Assembly (NCBI RefSeq): GCF_034931305.1
Contig: NZ_JAYGHY010000003.1
Span: 53,821-117,820 of the forward strand
DNA length: 64,000 nucleotides
Direction of reading: 5' to 3'
Origin: Cyanobium gracile_A
GTDB lineage: Bacteria > Cyanobacteriota > Cyanobacteriia > PCC-6307 > Cyanobiaceae
Under the pieces are notes generated by a model, which saw only the letters and a program-made list of their open reading frames with translations, was not told the origin of the DNA and did not search any database. Made by a program: the position numbers and the translations under genes. Below, piece after piece: positions 52,059 to 60,643 of this stretch (the stretch's first letter is position 1; every line of letters starts with the position of its first letter).

Positions 52059-52169
52059 ACTTTGTTTGCATGAGCAAAGGGCTAATTTCCGAGTTCAAGT
52101 AGCGGAGAATGGCAGGCTTGCCAGATTGGAAAGTGGCCTTGCCGGTCCTAATCCTCCAGTCCTGGATCT

Positions 52170-53801
52170 TCAACGCCTGTCCCCATCGGCCGCTGCCGGT
52201 TCTCGCTGGGCCAGGGCTTCGGCCACCGCGAGTGGCGTGACGCCCCCCGCACCCTTGTGGTCCCGGCAGTGAAGACCGGCGTGGGCATGGTCGAGAGCCG
52301 CGGCCGCCAGCCAGGCCGTATCGGCGCTGGCCGCGGGCCCGCTCGGCAGTGCCGCGGCAGCCAGGGCCATGGCCCCCCGCCCCGCGGCGTAGCCGGCGAG
52401 CACATCGCCAAGCCCGGCCCTGGCGGCGTCCGGGCAGGCCGAGAGCAGTTGCCATCGACGCCCGTCGGGGGCCGCGACGACGCTGCGGGCTCCCTTGAGC
52501 AACACGCTGGCGCCGCAGCGGCGCGCCGCCGCCAGTGCCGCTTCTGGCCGGGGCCGCGGGGCCAGATCGGGAAAGAGTCTCCGGAACTCCCCCTCGTGGG
52601 GAGTGATCCAGGTGGGGCCTCGGCGGCCCTGGAGCCAGTCGGCGCCCATCGCCGCCAGGCGGTTGAGGCCATCGGCATCGAGCATCAGCAGTCCCGTGAA
52701 GGCAGCCAGCTCCTGCCAACGCTGCCGTTCCCGGGCTTCGATCGCCGCCGCAACCGGCACACCGGGGTTGCCCAGCCCGCCCAGGCCCGGACCCAGCAGC
52801 ACCGCATCCAGCCGATCCAGCCAGCCCTCGTCCAGATCCGCCAGGGCCAGGCCCCCGGCCGGGGTCGCCCCAAGGGCGGACTCCAGCACCACGTGGGGAT
52901 GGACCTGCCAGAGCTGGGTGGCGATCTCCCGAGGCGGGACGGCCCGCAGACTGCCGCATCCGGACGCGGTGGCGCCCGCCAGGGCCAGGTGGGCGGCGCC
53001 CCTGAAACGGCGGCTTCCGGCGAGGACCAGCAGCCGCCCCCGTTCGTATTTCCCGGCTGCCGGATCCGGCTCGGGCCAGGGGGCCGTGGTCCGATCAGCG
53101 GCGCTCAGGCCCAGCAGCGGATCGCCGGATGGTTGGCCCAGCAAGGCGGACGGCAGTCCGAGGCAGACCCGCTCCAGCTGCCCCACCCAGCGCAGGGCGC
53201 CATCCTGCACCAAGCCCTGCTTGATCAGCCCGATGCAGTAGGTGGTGGAGGCGGTGGCGGCCACCGTGCCGAGCAGGGCCCCGTCATCCGCGTCCAGTCC
53301 GGTGGGAACGTCGATGGCCACCAGGGCGCCGGGCCGCAGCCTCTGGCGATCCCGCAGCAGGGTTTCGATCGTGTCATCGGCCGGGCGGTGCTGGCCGATG
53401 CCGAACAAGGCATCCACCCAGAGGGCGGAATCGGCGGGGTCCGGAGGGTCTTCCAGCAGGGGAAGACCCAGCCAGCGGGCGTGGCGCAGGTGGGCGTCGG
53501 TGAGGGGGCGGAGGCGCTCGAAGGGGCACCAGATCCGTACCCGGCCTCCGGCCAGATGCCACTCCCTGGCCACCACCAGCCCATCACCGCCGTTGTGGCC
53601 CGGCCCCACCAGCACCAGCAGGCCGTCGTGGCGATCCCGGCCCGGCCGCTGCTGCAGGCGGCGGCTCACCGCCAGGGCCGCCTTCTCCATCAGGGCCTCC
53701 ACCGGCAGGCCGCTGGCGAACAGCTGCTGCTCGATGGCCGCCATCGTCTCGCTGCTCACCAGGACGTGGTCGGCATCCAGCGGTGGCCAGGAGGCGGGCA
53801 T
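52170..53801 (-). CDS. nnr: Bifunctional NAD(P)H-hydrate epimerase/dehydratase
   Basis: Metabolite-repair enzyme that restores damaged NAD(P)HX. The N-terminal epimerase (YjeF_N) domain has VEALMEKAALAVSRRL, VLVGPGHNGGDGLVVAR and VDALFGIG; the C-terminal ATP/ADP-dependent dehydratase domain has LLVLAGSRRFRGAAHLALAGA, VLLGPGLGG, LMLDADGLNRLA, WITPHEGEFRRLFP and the ribokinase-like ACPDAARAGLGDVLAGYAAGRG. ATG 53801 gives 543 aa and fits the family start (WPPLDADHVLV); ATG 53861 would add 20 residues and leave only 16 nt to the divergent mnmA start. Sequence upstream of that in frame belongs to the mnmA region. Confidence 0.93.
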   Translation of the reverse strand: MPASWPPLDADHVLVSSETMAAIEQQLFASGLPVEALMEKAALAVSRRLQQRPGRDRHDGLLVLVGPGHNGGDGLVVAREWHLAGGRVRIWCPFERLRPLTDAHLRHARWLGLPLLEDPPDPADSALWVDALFGIGQHRPADDTIETLLRDRQRLRPGALVAIDVPTGLDADDGALLGTVAATASTTYCIGLIKQGLVQDGALRWVGQLERVCLGLPSALLGQPSGDPLLGLSAADRTTAPWPEPDPAAGKYERGRLLVLAGSRRFRGAAHLALAGATASGCGSLRAVPPREIATQLWQVHPHVVLESALGATPAGGLALADLDEGWLDRLDAVLLGPGLGGLGNPGVPVAAAIEARERQRWQELAAFTGLLMLDADGLNRLAAMGADWLQGRRGPTWITPHEGEFRRLFPDLAPRPRPEAALAAARRCGASVLLKGARSVVAAPDGRRWQLLSACPDAARAGLGDVLAGYAAGRGAMALAAAALPSGPAASADTAWLAAAALDHAHAGLHCRDHKGAGGVTPLAVAEALAQREPAAADGDRR

Positions 53802-53877
53802 CGGCCGGAAGTCCACGTCGGCCCGCGCAGTGCTCTCCCATGATGGGACGGTCTGTTCCATCCACCCACCGGGATCC

Positions 53878-55089
53878 TTGAGCCCCGCCCCCGCCCTTTC
53901 ATCGGACACCGCCGCCAAGAGCCCCTCCCCAGAGGTGGCCGCCGTGTTGGAGCTGCTGGGCGCCTGGCCCGGCGATCGGCGGGTGGCCGTGGGACTCTCC
54001 GGCGGCGTGGACAGCTCGCTGACCGCGGCCCTGCTGGTGGCCGCCGGCTGGGAGGTGGAGGGTCTCACCCTTTGGCTGATGAGTGGCAAGGGCTCCTGCT
54101 GCGCCGAGGGCCTGGTGGATGCGGCCGGCATCTGTGAGCAGTTGGGGGTGCCCCACCACGTCGTTGACAGCCGGGCCCGCTTTCAGGACCAGATCGTCGA
54201 TTTTCTGGTGGAGGGCTACGGCGAAGGCCTCACACCCTTGCCCTGCTCCCGTTGCAATCGGGCGGTCAAGTTCGGACCGATGCTGGAGTGGGCTGCGGCG
54301 GAGCGGGGCCTCAACCGCCTGGCCACCGGCCACTACGCCCGGCAACGGCCCGCTGGCGCCGCCGAAGCTCAGGCCCTGCCAGGGGACGGGGCCGGCCGCC
54401 ATCAGCTGTTGCGGGGCCTGGATCCCCTCAAGGACCAGAGCTATTTCCTCTACGACCTGCCCCAGGCGGTGCTGGGCCGGCTGGTGTTTCCCCTGGGTGA
54501 GCTCACCAAGGAGGCAACCCGCGTCGAGGCCGCACGCCTCGGCCTGCGCACGGCCGAGAAGCCCGAGAGTCAGGACCTCTGCCTGGCCGACCACCATGGC
54601 TCGATGCGGGCGTTCTTGGATGCCTACCTGCCGCCACGCCAGGGGGAGATCGTGCTGCCGGATGGCACGGTGCTCGGCTCCCATGACGGCATCGAGCATT
54701 TCACGATCGGGCAGCGCAAGGGGCTGGGGGTGGCCTGGAGCGAACCGCTCCATGTGGTGCGGCTGGATGGCGCCATGAACCGGGTGGTGGTGGCCCCCCG
54801 CCGCGAGGCGACCCGCCAGGCCTGTGTCGTGGGCGCCATCAACTGGGTGTCGATCGCCCCGCCGGAGCAGACGATCGCGGTGGAGGTGCAGGTGAGATAC
54901 CGGAGCCTGCCGGAACCTGCTCTGCTGAGCCCCCTGCCGGAGACGGCCGCTGACCACGCTGCCGACCGACCCCACCGGGCCCGGCTCGACTTCGCCGAGC
55001 CCCAGTTCTCGGTGGCACCGGGGCAAGCGGCGGTGTTCTACTGCGGTGAGGTGCTGCTCGGCGGCGGATTGATTCAGGCCGAGGGCTGA
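53878..55089 (+). CDS. mnmA: tRNA-specific 2-thiouridylase MnmA
   Basis: Enzyme (403 aa) that thiolates U34 of tRNAs for Glu, Gln and Lys. The PP-loop VAVGLSGGVDSS occupies 37-47; PCSRCNRAVKFG carries the first catalytic Cys (123) and ESQDLCLAD the second (235). LKDQSYFLYDL, IEHFTIGQRKGLGVA and the C-terminal barrel with FSVAPGQAAVFY are family blocks. No ATG or GTG lies close to the domain in frame; TTG 53878 gives 36 residues before the PP-loop, a normal distance. Its last 16 nt overlap glf tail to tail. Confidence 0.96.
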   Translation: MSPAPALSSDTAAKSPSPEVAAVLELLGAWPGDRRVAVGLSGGVDSSLTAALLVAAGWEVEGLTLWLMSGKGSCCAEGLVDAAGICEQLGVPHHVVDSRARFQDQIVDFLVEGYGEGLTPLPCSRCNRAVKFGPMLEWAAAERGLNRLATGHYARQRPAGAAEAQALPGDGAGRHQLLRGLDPLKDQSYFLYDLPQAVLGRLVFPLGELTKEATRVEAARLGLRTAEKPESQDLCLADHHGSMRAFLDAYLPPRQGEIVLPDGTVLGSHDGIEHFTIGQRKGLGVAWSEPLHVVRLDGAMNRVVVAPRREATRQACVVGAINWVSIAPPEQTIAVEVQVRYRSLPEPALLSPLPETAADHAADRPHRARLDFAEPQFSVAPGQAAVFYCGEVLLGGGLIQAEG

Positions 55090-56186
55090 CGGGTTTCGCT
55101 GCGGAACCGGTTCATGGCCGATTCGATCACGACGTGCATGTCCATGTACTTGTACTCGGATAGCCGGCCCCCGAAGATCACGTTGTCGGTGCTGTGGGCC
55201 AGCTCCTGGTAACGGCGATAGAGCGATTGGTTGGCAGGGTCGTTGATCGGGTAGTAAGGAATGGCGTCACCGCTGCAGGCCTTGGGATACTCCCTGGTGA
55301 TCACCGTGACGGGCGAGTTTGCGCCCTCGAAATGCTTGTGCTCAATGATGCGGGTGAAGGGCTCACTGGTATCGCAGTAGTTGATCACGGCATTCCCCTG
55401 GAAGTTCTCCAGCTCTTCGATGCTGGACTCGAAATCCAGGGAGCGGTACTCCAGGCGGCCGAGCTCGTAATGGAAGTACTGGTCGATGCAGCCGGTGTAG
55501 ACCACCTTCCTGGCCATGGACGTCAGCTGGGGCCGGTCGTCGAGATAATCGACGTTCAGGCGCACTTCAATGCCCTCCAGCATTGCCTCGAAAAGGGCCG
55601 TGTAGCCGCCGATGGGGATGCCCTGGTAGCGGTCGGTGAAGTAGTTGTTGTCGTAGGTGAACCGCAGCGGTAAACGCCTGATGATGAAGGCCGGAAGCTC
55701 GCGGGGATCCTTGCCCCACTGCTTGCGGGTGTAGTCGCGAATCAGAGTCTCGTAGATGTCTTTCCCCACCAGGGAAAGTGCCTGCTCTTCAAGATTGGTT
55801 GGTTCTCCTAGAAAACGCTGGGCCTCGATCGTCCGCCTGGCTTCCGCAGGCGTTCGTGTCTGCCAGAGTTCGTAGAATGTGTTCATGTTGAAGGGAAGCG
55901 AATAGAGCTTCCCCCCTGAGATCGCTTTGGGAGAATTGATGTAGTTGTTAAATTCGGCGAACCGGTTCACAAAGCTCCAAACAGCCTTGTTGCTCGTATG
56001 GAAGATGTGGGCTCCATAGCGATGAACGTTGATGCCGTCCTGCTTTTCTGTGTAGCAGTTGCCACCGATGTGCGGGCGGCGGTCGATGACAAGACAATGC
56101 TTGCCGGCGTCAGTGGCCAGCCGTGCGAAGGTGGCCCCAAACAGTCCGCAGCCGACGATCAGGTAGTCGTAGGGGAGGGTGGTCAC
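55074..56186 (-). CDS. glf: UDP-galactopyranose mutase
   Basis: FAD enzyme (370 aa) that converts UDP-galactopyranose to UDP-galactofuranose. DYLIVGCGLFGATFARL is the dinucleotide motif; HIGGNCYTEKQDG, VHRYGAHIFHTSNKAVW, LPFNMNTFYELW and YTRKQWGKDPRELP are diagnostic, as are the later arginine and tyrosine residues of KVVYTGCIDQYF and FGGRLSEYKYMDM. It starts at GTG 56186, 3 nt after the radical SAM gene, and converges on mnmA with a 16-nt overlap. It implies galactofuranose in a surface glycan, fed by galE in the main island. Confidence 0.97.
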   Translation of the reverse strand: MTTLPYDYLIVGCGLFGATFARLATDAGKHCLVIDRRPHIGGNCYTEKQDGINVHRYGAHIFHTSNKAVWSFVNRFAEFNNYINSPKAISGGKLYSLPFNMNTFYELWQTRTPAEARRTIEAQRFLGEPTNLEEQALSLVGKDIYETLIRDYTRKQWGKDPRELPAFIIRRLPLRFTYDNNYFTDRYQGIPIGGYTALFEAMLEGIEVRLNVDYLDDRPQLTSMARKVVYTGCIDQYFHYELGRLEYRSLDFESSIEELENFQGNAVINYCDTSEPFTRIIEHKHFEGANSPVTVITREYPKACSGDAIPYYPINDPANQSLYRRYQELAHSTDNVIFGGRLSEYKYMDMHVVIESAMNRFRSETRQPSA

Positions 56187-56189
56187 TCC

Positions 56190-57242
56190 TCAGCGGAAAT
56201 CCTTCAGGTCGACGGGCAGGAGATCTTCGATCGATTGCTGGATTTCTGGTGGTTCCTGCATGCCATAGGTGGCAAAAATGTTGATGCCGCTGCTGGTGCA
56301 TTTCCTGCAGAGGTCGCTGGCATAGCGCTTGGCCTGCATCGCTTGGTAGGGCGTATCGAGATAGTTGGCGATCGAAGGAGCTGATGGGGATTGCACGCAG
56401 CAGACGGAAAAATTACCTTCATGATCCAGGCAGACCTGGGATTCGCGCATGAAGCAATTCTGGGACCGATGGCTGCCGATGGCCTGCTGCACCAGCTGGG
56501 GGCTGTAATAGATGTATTCCAGTTCCGGGGGAACCTCCTCCAAGCCATCAAACATCTTGTCGATGGGCATGTAATAAGCATGATAGGGAGAGAACTTCAT
56601 TCCCAGCTTGTCGCAAAAGTGCTTGAACAGATGCACTTCGTGCTGGTTTTGCTTGTGAACCAGGTAGCGCACGTCAATATTTTTATAGCACTCCCAGTCG
56701 CCCAGGGTCTCCGAGATGCGGATCAGGTTGGCGAGGACGGGCTCGATCCGCCCTCCTTTGTGATTGATCTGATAGGTGCGCTGGGTGAAACCGGACACCG
56801 TGATGGTGAAGTTCCAGAGATGCAGCGGTTTAAGGAGGGACCAGTCGTAGTCGTAGTTGAGGTTCGAGGAGATCCCACAGGGCACACCATGGCTCTCGGC
56901 ACAGGCGATCAGCTCATGGAGCTTGGAGTGAAGGGTCGGTTCTGTCCAGTTGTACAGGCCGAATCGGCAATTGTCATTGGTGTCTGCCTTCGCCTTAAGG
57001 CAAATCTTTTCGAACAACTCAATCGGCATCTCCGTCAGCTTCTGGCCGATGCTGTTGGTGTACTCGGGCATGCCGACGGGGCAGGCCGTGCAACGGAGGT
57101 TGCAACCACTCACCACATCCACCCAGAATTCAATGACTTTCTGACCGGGAGTGGCAGGGGAGTACTCAGGCCACAGCAACCGCTTGACTGCCGATTGCAC
57201 GTTGCTGGGAACAGCACGCTTCAGGACTGTTGGCAAGGCCAT
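56190..57242 (-). CDS. Radical SAM protein with SPASM-like C-terminus
   Basis: A 350-residue radical S-adenosylmethionine protein. WVDVVSGCNLRCTACPVG holds the Cx3Cx2C cluster (Cys 47, 51, 54). FGLYNWTEPTLHSKLHELIA is the usual second strand/loop of the barrel. Cysteines in CFMRESQVCLDHEGNFSVCC (about 262-281) and CRKCTSSGIN near the C-terminus suggest an auxiliary SPASM-type cluster. Related proteins occur in polysaccharide and peptide-modification loci, where they oxidise or epimerise their substrate. Its stop lies 3 nt from glf. Which molecule it modifies is unknown; a sugar or lipid-linked glycan is the contextual guess. Confidence 0.85.
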   Translation of the reverse strand: MALPTVLKRAVPSNVQSAVKRLLWPEYSPATPGQKVIEFWVDVVSGCNLRCTACPVGMPEYTNSIGQKLTEMPIELFEKICLKAKADTNDNCRFGLYNWTEPTLHSKLHELIACAESHGVPCGISSNLNYDYDWSLLKPLHLWNFTITVSGFTQRTYQINHKGGRIEPVLANLIRISETLGDWECYKNIDVRYLVHKQNQHEVHLFKHFCDKLGMKFSPYHAYYMPIDKMFDGLEEVPPELEYIYYSPQLVQQAIGSHRSQNCFMRESQVCLDHEGNFSVCCVQSPSAPSIANYLDTPYQAMQAKRYASDLCRKCTSSGINIFATYGMQEPPEIQQSIEDLLPVDLKDFR

Positions 57243-57360
57243 CGAGATGTCTACCTGAACGTGTTACGTCTTTTTATCGTAGCTCCTGCCCGCTGACAGC
57301 GAAGTCCTCTGGCGTTTCCGTTCCACGATGTCGAGCGAACGGCGTGGCGAAGTGAGGATT

Positions 57361-58401
57361 TCAGCGGTTCGTCGAACCGCTGGCTTGCCTGGCGTCAGCA
57401 CCAAGGAGTCGCCCCAGACCCCTGACCATTCGTTGGCGCCGCCGCCACCAGCAGCTGATCGGCGGAGGGGTCAGCCAGTTCCCCAACCGATGGAGCTGCC
57501 GACTCCAGACCACAGACCGGTGCTGGGCGCGTCTGTCCCGACGGCACCTCGCCAGGTGGACGGCAGAAGGCCCCCGGTAGGCCGGCAGATCCAGTTGGCG
57601 GGCCAGCTGACCTGTGGCTTCCTGCCAATAGCGGGTGGCCTCTCTCTGGATCTGCCAGCACTCCCGGATCGACACCACGCTGAGCAGCGTGTCCGGATCG
57701 AAGCGCTCCACCTCGAGCAGGCCCGGCAGCCCAAAGGGATTGGTGCCCTTTTCGCTGATCACCAGGCATCCATGCAGGGGCGCCTGCCACATCCGGCCGG
57801 AGAGGGTGGTGCCCCGTTGATAGGGATACATGAGCCCGTAGCAGCAATAGGCCCCCGCCAGCCGCCGGTTCGCCTCCAGATAGCTGAGCCCGTGGGTGCT
57901 CAGGCCGATCTTGTCCCAGTGGCTGCCATGGACGTCCACCAAGCCCCTGCGGGCGAGAAGGGCCAGATCCCGCTGGTAGGGATCGTCACCCATCGGCTTG
58001 AAGTTGGCGATGTGCAGGGGCCTGCCGGCCCGTTTGCGGAACGGAAGCTGCTGCCAGAACTCGGGAATCACCGGCAGATACCCCTGCACCCAGCGGACCC
58101 CCTCAGGCAGCACGGCCGGCCGGAGGAGGGAAATCAGCCGAATCTCGCGGGCGTGGGGAAAGCGGGAGCGCCAGTCCACCTGGAGTTCCTTGACATAGTC
58201 ATAGATGTGGACCGTCCCGCCATAGGTCTGGTGGGACAGGCCGGGATCACCCCGCAGGACCACCAGCAGCTCCGGATCTGAGTCGACCCTTTCGCGGAGC
58301 AGCGAATAGCCTGCAGCCAGATAGAACAGCCGCACATTCCAGATCACATCGAGATCCTGGAAATCGAGCGAGAGGACGTGGCACCGGGGGGTGGAACTCA
58401 C
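57361..58401 (-). CDS. GT-B-like glycosyltransferase, putative
   Basis: A 346-residue protein. LSLDFQDLDVIWNVRLFYLAAGYS, then HIANFKPMGDDPYQRDLALLARRGL and LEANRRLAGAYCCYGLMYPYQRGTTLSGRMWQA resemble the C-terminal part of family 1-like transferases in which a spore-coat-like domain (Glyco_trans_1_2) recognises the nucleotide. CLVISEKGTNPFGL follows the usual RxxxALAxG position. The last 80 residues are Arg-rich and unrecognised. It starts at GTG 58401, 5 nt after the ferredoxin stop, and precedes the radical SAM gene by about 120 nt. Glycosyl transfer is likely but not certain. Confidence 0.65.
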   Translation of the reverse strand: MSSTPRCHVLSLDFQDLDVIWNVRLFYLAAGYSLLRERVDSDPELLVVLRGDPGLSHQTYGGTVHIYDYVKELQVDWRSRFPHAREIRLISLLRPAVLPEGVRWVQGYLPVIPEFWQQLPFRKRAGRPLHIANFKPMGDDPYQRDLALLARRGLVDVHGSHWDKIGLSTHGLSYLEANRRLAGAYCCYGLMYPYQRGTTLSGRMWQAPLHGCLVISEKGTNPFGLPGLLEVERFDPDTLLSVVSIRECWQIQREATRYWQEATGQLARQLDLPAYRGPSAVHLARCRRDRRAQHRSVVWSRQLHRLGNWLTPPPISCWWRRRQRMVRGLGRLLGADARQASGSTNR

Positions 58402-58406
58402 ACGCG

Positions 58407-58694
58407 CTACCAGAAGGGATCGCTGGCCAGGCTCACCGTCAGCCGGCCACTCGCGCTTGAAGGAACGGTGGCGATGCAGGCCCGCACCATGCGTCCGTTG
58501 ACCTCGATCTCACAGGCACCGCAGCTGCCCCCCAGGCAGCCGGTGGGGATCACCACCGTCGCCTGACGCGCGGCCTGCAGCCAGTCCTGGCCGGGTCGGG
58601 CCGAGCTGGTCCGCCCGTCCGGCCACGTGATGGTGATGGCAGGACGGGGGAGGCTGATGGCTGCAGGGTCGCTCTGGCGGAAATCTAGGGGCGG
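58407..58694 (-). CDS. 2Fe-2S ferredoxin-like protein with no canonical start
   Basis: A short reading frame of at most 95 residues that is clearly a 2Fe-2S ferredoxin domain: AITITWPDGRTSSARPGQDW, then GCLGGSCGACEIEV and MVRACIATVP. The cysteines are spaced C-x4-C-x2-C-x11-C, as in succinate-dehydrogenase and molybdo-hydroxylase type clusters. It directly follows the cobQ stop TAG in the same frame. Before the conserved part there is no ATG, GTG, TTG or CTG; the only near-start codons are ATC. It may start at a rare codon, arise by read-through of the cobQ UAG, or have lost its start. Its electron partner is unknown. Confidence 0.85.
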   Translation of the reverse strand, partial: PPLDFRQSDPAAISLPRPAITITWPDGRTSSARPGQDWLQAARQATVVIPTGCLGGSCGACEIEVNGRMVRACIATVPSSASGRLTVSLASDPFW

Positions 58695-60218
58695 CTATCG
58701 GATCAGGGGCGACAGATCGATGTGGTCCTCGAAGGCGTCGGCGAGGCGGTCGAGCAGGGCGTCCCGCTGACGGGCGTGGTGGGGTTGGTGTTCATCCAGG
58801 GGCGGCAACTGGCTCCGTTGGCGCAGCTGGTTCAGCCAGCGCCTGCGCCAGGGGCCGTTCTCGAAGATGCCGTGCAGGTAGGTGCCGGCCACCAGACCCC
58901 CCTGGGTCCCCGAGGACGTCCACCAGCCCAGCTGGCCGTCCTCCGCCAGGGGGGCGCAGCCCGCCCGGTCTGTCGGCTCGCTGCGGCCTTGGTGAAGCTC
59001 AAATCCCTCCAGCAGCGGCGGTTCGCCCGGGCCCGGTGGCCAGAGGGCTCGGCTGCGCCGTTGCCGCAGGGCCTTGCGGCCCTCGAACACAGTGCGCAGG
59101 GGCAGCAGGCCCAGCCCGGCCACCCGGTCTCCGGAACGGTCCCCCTCCAGGCCTTCGGGGTCGTAGAGCTCCTGGCCCAGCATCTGCAGACCACCGCAGA
59201 GGGCGAACACCTGCCCACCCCGGGCCACGTAGGACTGCAACGCTTCCGCCAGGCCGCTGTTGCGCAGACTCGCCAGGTCCCGCAGGGTCTGCTTACTGCC
59301 GGGCAGGATCACCGCATCGGGCTGGCCCAGCGGCTCACCGGGCCGCCGCCACAGCAACTGCACGCTGCTTTCCGCCTCGAGCGGGTCGAGATCGGAGAAG
59401 TTGCTCAGGGAGGGCAGCCGCAGCACCGCGATGCTGAGTTCGCTGCGGGACTTGCGGCTGCCCCTCTCCAGCAGATCGAGGGAGTCTTCCGGCGGGAACA
59501 GCTCATCGAGCCAGGGCATCACACCGAGCACCGGCAGGCCGGTCTGCTGCTCCAGCCAACGGCGGCCCGCATCGAACAGGGAACGGCGGCCGCGGAAGCG
59601 GTTGATCAATAGGCCGCCGATCAGGGGGCGCTCCACCGGCCGCAGCAGGGCCAGGGTGCCCACGATCTGGGCAAAGACACCCCCCCGCTCGATGTCCGCG
59701 ACCAGCAGGCAGCGGGCCCGCAGGTACTGGGCCAACCGCAGGTTGGTCAGGTCCCTGGCCTGCAGGTTCACCTCCACCGGGCTGCCGGCCCCCTCGAGCA
59801 CCAGTCGGCCGCCGGGGTGGGCCGCCTGAAGCTCCGTCAGACCCGTGCGGATGGCCGCCCAGCCGGGCCGGAACCAGTCGCGGTAGTAGTGCTCTGCCCT
59901 GGCTGTGCCCACCGAGCGGCCCAGATGGATCACCTCACTGGTGCTGTCGCCCCTGGGTTTGAGCAACACCGGATTCATCGCCACCTGGGGTTCCAGGCCG
60001 GCGGCCCAGGCCTGCAGGGCCTGGGAGTAAGCCATCTCTCCGCCCTGCTGGTCGACCCAGGCGTTGAGGCTCATGTTCTGACCCTTGAAGGGGAGGGGCT
60101 GCTCTCCTCGACGCCGCAGCACCCGGCACAGGGCGGCGGTCATGAGTGATTTGCCGGCGCCGCTGCTGGTGCCCAGCACCATCAGCGGCCGGGGTGCGGT
60201 GGGGAGGGGGCGGGTCAA
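58695..60218 (-). CDS. cobQ: Cobyric acid synthase CobQ
   Basis: Glutamine-dependent amidase (507 aa) that amidates four carboxylates of adenosylcobyrinic acid a,c-diamide in cobalamin (here probably pseudocobalamin) synthesis. The P-loop-like LMVLGTSSGAGKSLMTAAL starts at 12; FKGQNMSLNAWV, VLLKPRGDSTSEVIHLG, VLEGAGSPVEVNL and LLVADIERGGVFAQIVGT follow. The amidotransferase half has FALCGGLQMLGQ with the nucleophilic Cys near 338 and TYLHGIFEN with the His near 448. It starts at TTG 60218 in a TTGA overlap with the preceding gene, or at ATG 60182 just before the P-loop. The stop is TAG, followed in frame by a ferredoxin. Confidence 0.95.
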   Translation of the reverse strand: MTRPLPTAPRPLMVLGTSSGAGKSLMTAALCRVLRRRGEQPLPFKGQNMSLNAWVDQQGGEMAYSQALQAWAAGLEPQVAMNPVLLKPRGDSTSEVIHLGRSVGTARAEHYYRDWFRPGWAAIRTGLTELQAAHPGGRLVLEGAGSPVEVNLQARDLTNLRLAQYLRARCLLVADIERGGVFAQIVGTLALLRPVERPLIGGLLINRFRGRRSLFDAGRRWLEQQTGLPVLGVMPWLDELFPPEDSLDLLERGSRKSRSELSIAVLRLPSLSNFSDLDPLEAESSVQLLWRRPGEPLGQPDAVILPGSKQTLRDLASLRNSGLAEALQSYVARGGQVFALCGGLQMLGQELYDPEGLEGDRSGDRVAGLGLLPLRTVFEGRKALRQRRSRALWPPGPGEPPLLEGFELHQGRSEPTDRAGCAPLAEDGQLGWWTSSGTQGGLVAGTYLHGIFENGPWRRRWLNQLRQRSQLPPLDEHQPHHARQRDALLDRLADAFEDHIDLSPLIR

Positions 60219-60589
60219 AGGCGGGGGCGGTGGCGACGTAAGGCTTCCACGATCCGCTGCCGCCGTCCCGCCCGGGGGATCTCGCTGGGCCAGCGCCGCA
60301 GCACCTGGCGGCCCAAGGGCGTCAGCCGCACCCGTTCGGTCAGTCCCTGGCCATCCACTTCCCGCCGCAGCACTCCCAGCCGGATCAGCCAGAGGAAATG
60401 GTCCTCAGCCCGATCGCTGCTCAGGGGACCGAAGGTGAGCGGGGAGGCCGGGTCGGTCTTTTGGGCGAGCTCCTCGCTGCTGAGCGCCTGGCTTTCCACC
60501 GCCTCGTAGAAGCCGCGTCGGAACGGAAGGCAGCGGAGCGAGAGAGCGGCCCGTGCCAGGGAAAGGGACTCGGTGTCGGCCTGTGGCAT
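60215..60589 (-). CDS. Npun_F0494-family protein
   Basis: A 124-residue protein of a small cyanobacterial family of unknown function. The pattern ARAALSLRCLPFRRGFYEAV, then AEDHFLWLIRLGVLRREVDGQGLTERVRLTPLGRQVL resembles a winged-helix-like fold: helices followed by a beta hairpin with VDGQGLTERVRLTPLG. No catalytic motif is visible. The start is ATG 60589; the same frame continues upstream across the divergent maf region but without conservation. Its stop overlaps the TTG start of cobQ (TTGA), so the two are cotranscribed. Confidence 0.75.
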   Translation of the reverse strand: MPQADTESLSLARAALSLRCLPFRRGFYEAVESQALSSEELAQKTDPASPLTFGPLSSDRAEDHFLWLIRLGVLRREVDGQGLTERVRLTPLGRQVLRRWPSEIPRAGRRQRIVEALRRHRPRL

Positions 60590-60643
60590 GACCCCATTCT
60601 CCCCAACCGACGGGCAGGCTGGAGAACCCTGCCGGCACCTCCT

